This document shows, piece by piece, positions 8,167 to 17,267 of a DNA stretch of 31,350 bases. Numbering within the stretch: the stretch's first letter is position 1; each line of letters opens with the position of its first letter. Source of the DNA: Planctomycetota bacterium (GTDB lineage Bacteria; Planctomycetota; JAMOSO01); contig JAMOSO010000049.1 in assembly GCA_027063065.1 (NCBI GenBank), positions 1 through 31,350 of the forward strand. The letters are read 5' to 3'. The notes beneath the pieces were generated by a model. That model was not told the origin of the DNA and searched no databases. It worked only from the letters and a program-made list of their open reading frames with translations. Made by a program: the position numbers and the translations under genes.

Positions 8167-10029
8167 ATGCCGTACAAACATTTATATTCACTTATACTTA
8201 TTTTTGGCTTTATCACAAACTCTCTTTTTGCCGCTCCATTTTATAGTAATGTAAAAAAATTTCCCATTGGCTACCAAGCCAACAACAATAACCACCTTAA
8301 CGATGTAGAATTGTGGTATCGCTCGCCAGACAAAAAAAATTGGACACCTTATGGCAAATTTAACAAAGGAGAAAACTCTATTATCTTCAAAGCTAATCTT
8401 GATGGTGAATACCAATTTTATACAGTAGCAAGCGATAAATCTGGTTTACGCGAAACTAGACCCGGACATGAAAGCAAAGCCCAGCAAACAGTTATTGTAG
8501 ATTCGCAACCACCTAATTTAAAACTATTAGAACCTTTAGGTGGATATATTGAACCTGGAAAATTCGTAGAAATTAAATGGCAAGTTACAGACGACAATAT
8601 TGAAGAAGATGGCATAACCATTGAATTATCCACAGCCGATGGTGGTTGGGAACCATTAATCGCCAACACCAGCTCATTAAGACAAACATATCGTTGGAAC
8701 ATAGCAGGCTCTTTAAAAGGACAAAAAAAGTTTTTAAGAATAAGCGCCTTAGATAAAGCAGGCAACTTAACTAGCGTTGAAACTGCCGAACCAATCTATT
8801 TTACTAAGCAACCTCCAAAAATTGTTAAAGTTACTAAAGACAAACCAAAAGAAAGCAATGTTGCTGGGCCAGAGTTAAGTAATAGACGCATTTTTGACAT
8901 AAATTATCACATAGGCAAAACAGGTCCATCTGGACTTGGGAAAATAGGCCTTTGGTACACTACCAATAATGGTCAAGTTTGGAATTTTTATGCTTATGAC
9001 ACCGATTTAAAATCACCTATTCAATTTTCTGCTCCAGAAGAAGGTATCTATGGTTTTGCGATAGAATTAACAAATAGAGCTGGCATATCTTCTGGGCAAC
9101 CTAAAAACGGGCAAAAACCTATTTTAAGCACATCAGTAGACTATACACCACCTTCGATACTGCTTATCAATCCTTCAGCAGGCAATTTTATAAAAGGCAA
9201 CCAAGAAATACCAATTACTTGGCAAGCACATGATAGATATTTAAACAAAAAACCAATATCAATATACCTATCAGTAGATGGCGGAGATAGTTGGAAAACA
9301 TTAGTTAAAAATCTAAAAAATACTGGTACTTGGATATGGAAAACTCCAAAAGCTAATTCTGATAAATTTAGAATTAAAATAGAAGCCATAGATAATGCTG
9401 GCAATATTGGATCTGCGAGTACAACAGGCAATTTTGTTATTGACTCTACCACTCCGCAAGGCGACATTTGCAAAATTGCACCACTAACTAAAGCTACTTT
9501 TGGAAACACCAAAAACATAAATTGCAATTCTAATTTTAAAACAACTAACAACACAAAAAACACTCTGCAAAACGAACACGCATTTAAACTGGCGACAATA
9601 TGGCGAAATCGTGGCAATTATCGAAAAGCCTTGGAATATTACCAACAAATATCTAAGCAATACAATAATGACGAACGCTTTATTAATGATGTTGCAATCA
9701 CATACTTTAAGGCCAAGGCATATTCAAAGGCCTTACAATTGTTTAGTTCATTAGTTAAGCAACACAAAAACACGGCCAAGTATTATTATCATATTGGCGT
9801 AATACATTACTATAGAATGCGCTATGATGAAGCTATATTTTATTTTAACAAAGCCTTAAAATTAGATGTAAACAATGAGAACTCCCATTGGTATTTAGCT
9901 AAAATATACTATGCTCAAAAAGATATCAGCGGAGCAATTTTAGAGTGGAAACAAATAATTAAAATTAACCGTCCAAATTCTTTAATTTTAAAACAAGCTA
10001 AAATTTTAATCAACAGGTACAGCAATTAA
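8167..10029 (+). CDS. Exported protein with duplicated Ig-like modules and TPR tail
   Basis: A signal peptide (hydrophobic core 8-20, LFAA|PF near 23) directs this 620-aa protein out of the cytoplasm. Residues 44-428 form two copies of a two-module unit. Module A (about 44-112 and 241-325) has an LWY...W..Y signature. Module B (about 113-215 and 326-428) starts after PP, runs through an SxDGGxxW or STADGGW strand and ends with DKAGN or DNAGN, like bacterial Ig/fibronectin-type folds. A polar linker (430-468) precedes at least three tetratricopeptide repeats (470-615; YRKALEYYQQI, YSKALQLFSSL, YDEAIFYFNKALKL). No catalytic motif is seen, so a scaffold or envelope-binding role is likely. Its stop shares one base with the start of the following TPR gene (TAATG), so the two products are probably made together and may form a complex. 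Confidence 0.85.
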   Translation: MPYKHLYSLILIFGFITNSLFAAPFYSNVKKFPIGYQANNNNHLNDVELWYRSPDKKNWTPYGKFNKGENSIIFKANLDGEYQFYTVASDKSGLRETRPGHESKAQQTVIVDSQPPNLKLLEPLGGYIEPGKFVEIKWQVTDDNIEEDGITIELSTADGGWEPLIANTSSLRQTYRWNIAGSLKGQKKFLRISALDKAGNLTSVETAEPIYFTKQPPKIVKVTKDKPKESNVAGPELSNRRIFDINYHIGKTGPSGLGKIGLWYTTNNGQVWNFYAYDTDLKSPIQFSAPEEGIYGFAIELTNRAGISSGQPKNGQKPILSTSVDYTPPSILLINPSAGNFIKGNQEIPITWQAHDRYLNKKPISIYLSVDGGDSWKTLVKNLKNTGTWIWKTPKANSDKFRIKIEAIDNAGNIGSASTTGNFVIDSTTPQGDICKIAPLTKATFGNTKNINCNSNFKTTNNTKNTLQNEHAFKLATIWRNRGNYRKALEYYQQISKQYNNDERFINDVAITYFKAKAYSKALQLFSSLVKQHKNTAKYYYHIGVIHYYRMRYDEAIFYFNKALKLDVNNENSHWYLAKIYYAQKDISGAILEWKQIIKINRPNSLILKQAKILINRYSN

Positions 10030-12506
10030 TGATTGTACATAAAAAAATTACATTGCGATTATTATGTTTTATATTTCTAACATTATTTAGCTTTAATGTC
10101 ATAGCTATAGACAATAGACGTGAAGCTAATGATTTATTTACTGTAGCACAACACGCATTTAACGATAAATTATATTTGTCTGCTAGCAAAAAATTTAATG
10201 AATTTGTAAGAAGGTTTCCTAATTCACATCAAGCTGAACGAGCCCACCTATTATTAGGACAAAGTCTATTTCATTTACGCCAATGGCAAAAAAGCATCAA
10301 TCAATTTGAAAAAGTTATCCAAAGCGATGGCAATGATTTAGCTATTGGTCATTTTTGGTTAGGCAGAACACATTACGAATTAAAAAACTACCGAAAAGCC
10401 GAAAAAGAATTTTTAGAAATACTACCTTTATTTTCTAACAGTCCAGACGAACCAAAATTATTATTTAGCCTTGGTATGGCTCAATTTAAAAGTGGTGATT
10501 TTGTCAAAGCATCCTCTAGTTTTGCCGTGATGGTAAAAAAATACCCTGATCATACAGATACCATTTTAGCAGCTTTAAAAATTTCAGAATGTGATTATAG
10601 GCGCAAAAAATACGAAAAAGCAATAACGGGTTTTAAGCAATATATTAAAAGTTATTCTTATTCTAAATATGTTCCCCAGGCCTTATTTTATATGGGAGAA
10701 AGTTATTACAACACTTTTGCTTGGCAAGCATCCATAGATACTTATAAAAACGTATTAACACATAAGTACACCACAGCAAAACAACGTGCCAATGCGCTTT
10801 ATTCTTTAGGGTGGGCAGAAGACAAAAATAACAACTTAACAGAAAGCTTAAAATATTTTTCTAGATTTAAAGAAACTGGATTTGCAGACAATAACAAGCA
10901 TAATTTAATTCCATTAGTTAATTTTAAAATAGGAGAAATATATTTTAAATTAGGTGAGTATCAAAAAGCTCAGCCGTATTTTGCCATGTTGCAATCAAAT
11001 CCAATTTATGGCACAAGAGCCACCGCTTGGCAAGCAGAGACACTGTATTTTCAGGGCTATTACAAAGAAGCCAGTATTTTTTACGATAGATTATTACAAG
11101 ACAAAAAAAGTCCTCTATATCCAGAAGCTCTACAAGGTAAAGGCCGCTGTTTTATGAATTTAGGAGACTATGCCGCAGCTACTTTACTATTTCAAGAAGC
11201 CATTGAAATATCTACTAGTATTTCAGAAACGGTAGAATCAAGGCGAGCATTAGCGCAAATATCAAGGCTGCGAGGACGACTAGATAAGGCTATTACTCAA
11301 ATCAAAAGCATTTTAGACGAATATGGACAAAAAATACCAAGAGATCAATTTTTACTTTATTTGGGTACCTTACATTTTGATAAACATGAATATGAAGAAG
11401 CTGAAAAAAATTATCGATTAGTCATTAACAAATTTCCATTAAAAGATACCGCGGTAAAAGCCCAACAAAGCTTAGGAGATTTAAAACGCACCATTGGACG
11501 TTTTGATTTAGCAGCAGATATTTATGCTAAAATTTTAACTATGATACAAGCTAATGCGGTACAAAAAGAAAACGCTTTATATTATCAAGGTCTCAGTCTT
11601 TATAATTCCCACGACTATTATAAGGCTCAAGATATTTTTAACACTGCCCTTCAACAATATCCAAATGGACGCTTATATTTTGAGTTTAAAAAAAATATAA
11701 TTAACTGCTTAATTGCTAAAGAAGACTACAAAAAAGCAGAACAATCATTTATCAGTATGATTAATGAATTTGACAATAATCCAAAGTTATTACATTTATT
11801 ATATGATTTTGGTATGTTTTATTATGAACGTAACCAATACTTAAAAGCGCGGGTAGAATTTAGACGTTTAACTAATGAGTTTCCAGATTCACCACTAGCT
11901 GAAGAAGCTCAATACTATCTTGGCAAAAGTGCTGCCGCTATCAATTTAACTGATCAAGCACTAAAACAGTGGCTTAAATTATATAACAAAAAAAATAGTC
12001 AATTTAAACATATTGTCGCATTAGACATTGTTGAATTATTAATGCAATCCCAACGAATAAACGAGGCCTTAAAAAAAGCCAGTCAATTTTTAAGTACAAC
12101 TACAGATAAAGCCAAACGACAAGAGTTACAATTATTAGAGGGTAAGGCTTTTTTTGCTCTTAAAGATTGGCGTAGCAGTATTAAAAGTTTAAAGCCTGTA
12201 GCTGATGGAGACAAAAATAATTATTCTATGCAAGCAGAAATATTAATGGGTGATGCTTATATCAAAAGTGATAAAGACTACGAAAATGCTGCTCTACATT
12301 ATATGAATGCGATATATCTTCATTCGCAAGATGAAGAAACTTTTATTCATACATCATTAAAACTAGCTAAAACTTTTATAAAACTAAAACAATTTGATGA
12401 AGCTAAAAAAATAATAATCAAAGCTTACGCTAAAAAAACCAAAATTGGGGCTGAAGGACAAATTATTTTAGACAAAATTAAAAAAATAGAGGCAAAAGCC
12501 ATCTAA
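10029..12506 (+). CDS. Exported TPR repeat protein (825 aa)
   Basis: A signal peptide (MIVHKK, then a hydrophobic core; cleavage likely after VIA, residue 26) is followed by tetratricopeptide repeats of the BamD/YbgF type along nearly all of the remaining 800 residues. Examples are AHLLLGQSLFHLRQWQKSINQFEKVI near 80-105, YVPQALFYMGESYYNTF near 215 and AQYYLGKSAAAINLTDQALKQW near 630. No membrane anchor, lipobox or enzyme motif was found. Such solenoids bind other proteins, so this is probably a periplasmic scaffold partnering the Ig/TPR protein encoded immediately before it; the one-base overlap of the genes supports this. The actual process served (secretion, motility, envelope assembly) cannot be told from the sequence. 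Confidence 0.85.
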   Translation: MIVHKKITLRLLCFIFLTLFSFNVIAIDNRREANDLFTVAQHAFNDKLYLSASKKFNEFVRRFPNSHQAERAHLLLGQSLFHLRQWQKSINQFEKVIQSDGNDLAIGHFWLGRTHYELKNYRKAEKEFLEILPLFSNSPDEPKLLFSLGMAQFKSGDFVKASSSFAVMVKKYPDHTDTILAALKISECDYRRKKYEKAITGFKQYIKSYSYSKYVPQALFYMGESYYNTFAWQASIDTYKNVLTHKYTTAKQRANALYSLGWAEDKNNNLTESLKYFSRFKETGFADNNKHNLIPLVNFKIGEIYFKLGEYQKAQPYFAMLQSNPIYGTRATAWQAETLYFQGYYKEASIFYDRLLQDKKSPLYPEALQGKGRCFMNLGDYAAATLLFQEAIEISTSISETVESRRALAQISRLRGRLDKAITQIKSILDEYGQKIPRDQFLLYLGTLHFDKHEYEEAEKNYRLVINKFPLKDTAVKAQQSLGDLKRTIGRFDLAADIYAKILTMIQANAVQKENALYYQGLSLYNSHDYYKAQDIFNTALQQYPNGRLYFEFKKNIINCLIAKEDYKKAEQSFISMINEFDNNPKLLHLLYDFGMFYYERNQYLKARVEFRRLTNEFPDSPLAEEAQYYLGKSAAAINLTDQALKQWLKLYNKKNSQFKHIVALDIVELLMQSQRINEALKKASQFLSTTTDKAKRQELQLLEGKAFFALKDWRSSIKSLKPVADGDKNNYSMQAEILMGDAYIKSDKDYENAALHYMNAIYLHSQDEETFIHTSLKLAKTFIKLKQFDEAKKIIIKAYAKKTKIGAEGQIILDKIKKIEAKAI

Positions 12507-12556
12507 TCTATCAAAGATTAATAAAAGACTTTATCATACCTATCAAAATATAGCAT

Positions 12557-12591
12557 TTTATCAACAAGTTTGTATATTTCTTGTTGATAAA
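12557..12591. repeat. 12-bp inverted repeat before ilvB (terminator or operator)
   Basis: TTTATCAACAAG (12557-12568) pairs perfectly with CTTGTTGATAAA (12580-12591) over an 11-base loop. It lies 50 bases after the TPR gene and could end that transcript, but no T run follows. Its right arm overlaps the proposed -35 box of ilvB, so it may instead be a protein-binding site. Confidence 0.6.
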
Positions 12592-12611
12592 CTCAGTAAA
12601 ACTACTATATT
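12584..12611 (+). promoter_or_regulatory. Probable ilvB promoter
   Basis: TTGATA (12584-12589) and TATATT (12606-12611) are separated by 16 bases. Transcription would start about 35 bases before the ilvB ATG. That leader is too short for a leader peptide and attenuator of the classical ilv type. Confidence 0.5.
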
Positions 12612-12653
12612 TTATATAAACATACTTTTTTAGGTGTCTTGGAGCATATTAAA

Positions 12654-14372
12654 ATGACAACCTCAACAAAAAATGGCGCTCAAGCATTGATTCAATGTCT
12701 AGAAAACGCTGGAGTAGAATACATATTTGGTTACCCTGGTGGCGCTGTAATACCAATATTTGACGCATTGTTAGATTCTAAAATTAAACTTATTTTAGTA
12801 AGACACGAGCAAGGCGCTGTGCATATGGCAGACGGCTATGCGCGTGCTACAGGTAAGGTAGGCGTTGTATTAGTAACAAGTGGGCCAGGTGCTACCAACG
12901 CGATTACAGGACTGCTAACTGCCAATATGGATTCTGTGCCTCTTGTAGTTATTTGTGGGCAAGTACCAACATTTGGGCTTGGCAAAGATGCTTTTCAAGA
13001 AGCCGATACGTTTGGCATCAGCGCTGCTACAGTAAAACATAATTATTTGATTAAAAATAGTGATGATATCCCAAGAATTGTAAAAGAATCTTTTTATATC
13101 GCTAGCACTGGGCGGCCAGGACCAGTATTAATTGATTTGCCAAAGGATATAACTAGCACTATCTGTACTGTAAATGCCAATGAGGCCAAAATGGATTTAC
13201 CTGGATATAGCATACCTAATGAAGGAAGTGCAAAAGATATTTCTAAAATGGCGCGCTTATTTAGGGGTTCAAAACGCCCTCTTATATTAGCTGGTCATGG
13301 TATTATCATATCTGGAGCTAATGAAGAACTAAAAAACTTTGCCGATAAAATAGGCGCGCCTGTTGCCACCACCCTACTTGGCAAAGGTGCATATCCAGAA
13401 AGTGCAGAAAAAGCCTTGGGATTTGTCGGTATGCACGGCACAGCTTATGCTAATAAAGCAGTGGGTAGATGTGATTTAATTATTTCAATAGGATCTCGTT
13501 GGGACGATAGAATTACACCAGCAAAAATCAGCGAATATTGCCCTGATGCTATTAAATTACATATCGACATAGATCCAGCAGAATTTAACAAAGTTCTTGT
13601 TCCTGATGCCAGTATTTGTGGAGACGCAAAAACTGTTTTACGTCAATTGATAGGTGAAGTTGAACCGTTAGAGACAAGTAAATGGCTAGAAGAAATTGCT
13701 GGCTATAAAAAGAAATTTAATTTAAATTACAAAATACATGGTGGTTTAAAAGCTCAACAAGTAATTGATGAAATATATAAACTAACAGAAGGCAAAGCCA
13801 TCGTAAGTGTTGATGTTGGCCAACATCAAATGTGGGCCGCTCAATTTTACAAAACAGATAAACCAAAGAATTGGATTTGCTCTGGCGGAGCAGGCACAAT
13901 GGGTTTTGGAATGCCTGCCGCAATCGGGGCGCAATTTGGACGCCCAGATGAAACAGTAGTTGCTATTGTGGGCGATGGCGGTTTTCAAATGACTTTATTT
14001 GAACTAGCCACTGCCGTTATAAACAAATTAAATATTAAAATCATTATCTTAGACAATAAATATCTTGGTATGGTTAGACAATGGCAAGAATTATTTTTTG
14101 ATAACCGTACCTCTGGAGTAGACTTAGAAGGCAATCCTGATTTTGTAAAACTTGCTGAAAGTTATGGAATGAAAGGCTTGCGTATTAAACGCGCTGCCGA
14201 TGTTAACAAAATACTTAAAAAAGCCTTAGATCATCAAGGCCCTGTACTTATTCATGCAGAAGTAGTAAAAGAAGATAATGTATTTCCAATGATACCGGCA
14301 GGCGCCACCGTTGATAAAATGCTCTTAGAAGCACCTAAACAAAAACTTGAAAAACCTAAGGGGAGCACCTAA
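12654..14372 (+). CDS. ilvB: Acetolactate synthase, large (catalytic) subunit
   Basis: This TPP enzyme condenses two pyruvates to acetolactate, or pyruvate with 2-ketobutyrate, the first common step to valine, leucine and isoleucine. Key features are the catalytic Glu52 in RHEQGAVHMADGYAR, the FAD/central domain, and the TPP-binding block VGDGGFQMTLFEL with its closing Asn in ILDNKYLGMVRQWQ. The length of 572 aa is standard. The frame can be extended to a TTG at 12639, but TTGGAG there is the ribosome binding site for the ATG at 12654 (nine bases away), so the ATG is chosen. ilvN follows after two bases, giving a two-gene operon that encodes the holoenzyme. It could be called ilvB, ilvI or ilvG; the sequence alone does not decide. 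Confidence 0.96.
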   Translation: MTTSTKNGAQALIQCLENAGVEYIFGYPGGAVIPIFDALLDSKIKLILVRHEQGAVHMADGYARATGKVGVVLVTSGPGATNAITGLLTANMDSVPLVVICGQVPTFGLGKDAFQEADTFGISAATVKHNYLIKNSDDIPRIVKESFYIASTGRPGPVLIDLPKDITSTICTVNANEAKMDLPGYSIPNEGSAKDISKMARLFRGSKRPLILAGHGIIISGANEELKNFADKIGAPVATTLLGKGAYPESAEKALGFVGMHGTAYANKAVGRCDLIISIGSRWDDRITPAKISEYCPDAIKLHIDIDPAEFNKVLVPDASICGDAKTVLRQLIGEVEPLETSKWLEEIAGYKKKFNLNYKIHGGLKAQQVIDEIYKLTEGKAIVSVDVGQHQMWAAQFYKTDKPKNWICSGGAGTMGFGMPAAIGAQFGRPDETVVAIVGDGGFQMTLFELATAVINKLNIKIIILDNKYLGMVRQWQELFFDNRTSGVDLEGNPDFVKLAESYGMKGLRIKRAADVNKILKKALDHQGPVLIHAEVVKEDNVFPMIPAGATVDKMLLEAPKQKLEKPKGST

Positions 14373-14374
14373 TA

Positions 14375-14875
14375 ATGAGTGATAAAACCAATATACATAC
14401 AATTAGTCTATTAGTTGCCAATAAGCCAGGCGTATTAATGCGCATAACGTTAGTGTTTTCAAGGCGTGGATATAATATTGAATCTTTAGTTGTAAGCCCT
14501 GCATTAGACGGGAAATTTTCGCGTATGACAATTACTGCTCAAGGTAACCCCGCAATATTAGATCAAATAATAAAACAATGTGCAAAATTAATTGATGTTA
14601 TTCATGCTGAAGAACATATTGGTAATAATTCTGTAGAAAAAGAGCTGGCTTTAATAAAAATAGAAACAACTTCAGATAAGCGCACTGATATTCTACAACT
14701 AATTGAACACTTTAAAGGTCAAACCGTTGACTTTAATGATAACGATTTAATCGTACAGGTAACTGGCACTACTGAAAAACTAGATGCAATGATTAATATG
14801 CTAAAAAAATATGGCATTATTGAACTGGTCAGAACAGGTAAAGTGTTAATGTTACGTGGACGAGAAGAAACCTAA
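14375..14875 (+). CDS. ilvN: Acetolactate synthase, small (regulatory) subunit
   Basis: The 166-aa partner of the preceding catalytic subunit raises its activity and confers feedback inhibition by valine or other branched-chain amino acids. The N-terminal ACT domain (about 8-80) starts with HTISLLVANKPGVLMRI and contains FSRRGYNIESLVV, both typical of IlvN/IlvH. The C-terminal ALS_ss_C domain (about 85-160) contains ELALIKIE and ends GIIELVRTGKVLMLRG. GGGGAG nine bases before the ATG lies in the end of ilvB and supports the start. The operon ends at the strong terminator 25 bases downstream. Confidence 0.96.
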   Translation: MSDKTNIHTISLLVANKPGVLMRITLVFSRRGYNIESLVVSPALDGKFSRMTITAQGNPAILDQIIKQCAKLIDVIHAEEHIGNNSVEKELALIKIETTSDKRTDILQLIEHFKGQTVDFNDNDLIVQVTGTTEKLDAMINMLKKYGIIELVRTGKVLMLRGREET

Positions 14876-14900
14876 AAAAGTTTAAATAAAATAATCCAAT

Positions 14901-14933
14901 AAAAAAGCCCAATCGTTTTGATTGGGCTTTTTT
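14901..14933. terminator. Bidirectional terminator between ilvN and ilvC
   Basis: AAAAAAGCCCAATC (14901-14914) pairs perfectly with GATTGGGCTTTTTT (14920-14933) over a 5-base loop. A run of six T or A on each side makes it a classic intrinsic terminator for both the ilvBN transcript and the opposing ilvC transcript. Confidence 0.95.
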
Positions 14934-14955
14934 ATTATTTATAATAATAATCAAT

Positions 14956-16422
14956 TTATAATTGTTTCATTGCACTCATATAGCCACGCAATTTATCACC
15001 AACTATTTCAACACCATGATTACGAATAGCCTTATTGATTGCTGTTAATTCCACATTATCCACTGCTGTATCACTTAAATCTAAACCTTTACCTATCACA
15101 TCAGTATCAATACCAGCCATAAAGTCTTTTAATAAAGGCACACACGCGTGTGAAAATAAATAACAACCGTATTCTGCAGTATCAGAAATAACCACATTCA
15201 TTTCATATAAACGCTTACGAGCAATAGTATTAGCAATCAATGGTGTTTCGTGCAAAGATTCATAATAAGCACTATCTGCAATTACTCCAGATTCTGTCAA
15301 TGTTTCAAAGCAAAGTTCAACACCAGCTTTAACCATAGCCACCATCAAGATACCTTTATCGTAATATTCTTGTTCAGTAATATCACCTTTGCCTTCTGGG
15401 CTTTTTTCAAATGCTGTTTCAGCAGTTTCTGCGCGCCAACCTAATAGTTTTGCATCATTATTAGCCCAATCTTCCATCATATTTTTAGAAAATTCACCCT
15501 GCATAATATCATCCATATGTTTTTGAAACAATGAACGCATAATTACTTTTAATTCTTCTGCCAATTTATAAGCTTTAACTTTGCCAGGATTAGACAAACG
15601 ATCCATCATTGTTGTAATACCGCCTTGTTTCATACCTTCCGTGATAGTTTCCCAACCATACTGAACCAATTTAGAAGCATAAGCCGCATCCATACCTTTT
15701 TCAATCATCTTGTTATAACAAAGAATTGAGCCAGCCTGTAACATACCACATAAAATAGTTTGCTCACCCATCAAATCTGATTTAACTTCAGCCACAAAAG
15801 AAGACTGCAAAACACCTGCACGATGACCGCCAGTAGCAACAGCATAAGCTTTAGCAATATCTAAACCTTCACCGTTTGGATCGTTTTCACGGTGAACTGC
15901 AATTAAAGTTGGCACACCAAAACCGCGTTTATACTCTTCGCGTACTTCTGTTCCAGGGCTTTTTGGAGCAACCATAATTACAGTTAAATCTTCGCGGATT
16001 TGTTTGCCTTCTTCAACGATATTAAATCCATGAGAATAAGACAAACACGCATTTTTCTTCATCAATGGCATAATTAAATCAACAGCATTAGAATGTTGTT
16101 TATCTGGAGTTAAATTTAAAACCAAATCAGCCGTTGGAACCAATTCTTCAATTGTGCCAACAGCAAAACCATTATCAGTAGCGTTTTTATAACTTTGACG
16201 TTTTTCTTCGATAGCAACAGCACGCAATGCATAACTTATATCTAAGCCAGAATCACGCATATTCATACCTTGATTAAGACCTTGTGCACCACAACCAACT
16301 ATCACGATTTTTTTACCCTTTAGTTTTTCCACTCCATCGCTAAATTCACTGGCATCCATAAAACGACATTTGCCCAACTCTTCAAGCTGTAGGCGTAGAG
16401 GTAAAGAATTAAAGTAATTCAT
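14956..16422 (-). CDS. ilvC: Ketol-acid reductoisomerase, class II (long form)
   Basis: IlvC isomerises and reduces acetolactate to 2,3-dihydroxyisovalerate, the step after acetolactate synthase. The 488-aa length and close resemblance to the E. coli enzyme mark the long class II form with a duplicated C-terminal knotted domain. NADPH binding is shown by [11 protein letters not shown] (42-52), and Arg67, Arg75 and Ser77 match the residues that give E. coli IlvC its NADPH preference. The block [16 protein letters not shown] and the [23 protein letters not shown] segment carry conserved metal and substrate residues. AGGA seven bases before the ATG supports the start. It lies opposite ilvBN and is the last gene of an apparent unit with a methyltransferase and dsbD; no ilvY regulator is next to it. 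Confidence 0.97.
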   Translation of the reverse strand: MNYFNSLPLRLQLEELGKCRFMDASEFSDGVEKLKGKKIVIVGCGAQGLNQGMNMRDSGLDISYALRAVAIEEKRQSYKNATDNGFAVGTIEELVPTADLVLNLTPDKQHSNAVDLIMPLMKKNACLSYSHGFNIVEEGKQIREDLTVIMVAPKSPGTEVREEYKRGFGVPTLIAVHRENDPNGEGLDIAKAYAVATGGHRAGVLQSSFVAEVKSDLMGEQTILCGMLQAGSILCYNKMIEKGMDAAYASKLVQYGWETITEGMKQGGITTMMDRLSNPGKVKAYKLAEELKVIMRSLFQKHMDDIMQGEFSKNMMEDWANNDAKLLGWRAETAETAFEKSPEGKGDITEQEYYDKGILMVAMVKAGVELCFETLTESGVIADSAYYESLHETPLIANTIARKRLYEMNVVISDTAEYGCYLFSHACVPLLKDFMAGIDTDVIGKGLDLSDTAVDNVELTAINKAIRNHGVEIVGDKLRGYMSAMKQL

Positions 16423-16480
16423 TGTATTTCCTTTTAAATGATAATTTTTTTAATAATAAGTCCAACATTGTAAGATTTTT

Positions 16481-17254
16481 TTATAGTTTCCGCAAGACTA
16501 TCATAGCCCTTTCAGCTATCGGAGGATTTTGAGTTTCACCCATATCAAATAAACTTATACCTTCTTCTGTGTATGAAGTTTCTGGATACCAATCCAATAT
16601 TTCAAACACATTGCTATTTTTGATAAGCGAGCTTAAATGCTGGCAATTAAACTCTGTTGGCACAGCTTCCCACTCCAATATTTTTTTGACACCATTATCA
16701 TCTATAAAAACCTTGGCATCGCGGGCATCAACTTCAATATTATCACGCGACATTGACCATTCAATAGCGGTATAATCACATTTGGCCGAAACATCATTAA
16801 CCTCTTCTTGCAAGCCCACATCTATAATATAAATACCATTTTTAGTCATATTTTTAGCCATAGTCTTTAAATGCATTATTGTTAAGTTGTCATCATTTAA
16901 CAAACCAAACGAGCCCAATGGACAAATAGCACCACGACATTTTTTAGTTAAATAAAAATCAACCATATCAGCTTTAACGGCAGTCATTTTTAATTTATTT
17001 TGAGCTAATTTAGATTTTAAAAACTCAATCATAGCACCTGAAATATCTAAACCCGTTACATCCCAACCCAAACGTGCCAAATCCATACCTACAATACCTG
17101 TACCACAAGCCACCTCTAAAATATGTTCGCCTATATTTAAACCGTATTTCTGAAACAAGGAGTCATAAAAAATCACCTCGGGGGCTCTATTCCAACCAAA
17201 TAAAATATCGTAATAAAGGGGATGAGCATAAAATCCATTGTTATTTATATTCAT
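16481..17254 (-). CDS. Class I SAM-dependent methyltransferase
   Basis: A 257-aa protein with a Rossmann methyltransferase core. Motif I is ILEVACGTG (residues 45-53), followed by the acidic strand VTGLDIS that binds the SAM ribose, then AVKADMVDF and the later YIIDVGL strand. The target is unknown; small-molecule methyltransferases of this type are common. The frame extends to an ATG at 17305, but that would overlap the end of dsbD; MNINNNGFYAHP, 13 bases after the dsbD stop, resembles the normal start of such proteins, so 17254 is chosen. No clear ribosome binding site is seen, so translation may depend on dsbD. The gap to ilvC is 58 bases with no terminator. Confidence 0.85.
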   Translation of the reverse strand: MNINNNGFYAHPLYYDILFGWNRAPEVIFYDSLFQKYGLNIGEHILEVACGTGIVGMDLARLGWDVTGLDISGAMIEFLKSKLAQNKLKMTAVKADMVDFYLTKKCRGAICPLGSFGLLNDDNLTIMHLKTMAKNMTKNGIYIIDVGLQEEVNDVSAKCDYTAIEWSMSRDNIEVDARDAKVFIDDNGVKKILEWEAVPTEFNCQHLSSLIKNSNVFEILDWYPETSYTEEGISLFDMGETQNPPIAERAMIVLRKL

Positions 17255-17267
17255 ATAAAGACCATAA

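Noticed and set aside
9141-9617. 158-aa open frame on the minus strand inside the Ig/TPR gene
   Set aside because: It lies wholly antisense to a better-supported gene, is hydrophobic without family motifs and has no start signal.
12639-12653. TTG start giving five extra residues on IlvB
   Set aside because: TTGGAG here is the ribosome binding site for the ATG nine bases later, and MTTSTKNGAQ fits the usual IlvB start.
12507-12653. Leader-peptide attenuator for ilvBN
   Set aside because: No short frame rich in Leu, Val or Ile codons was found, and the proposed transcript start leaves only about 35 bases of leader.
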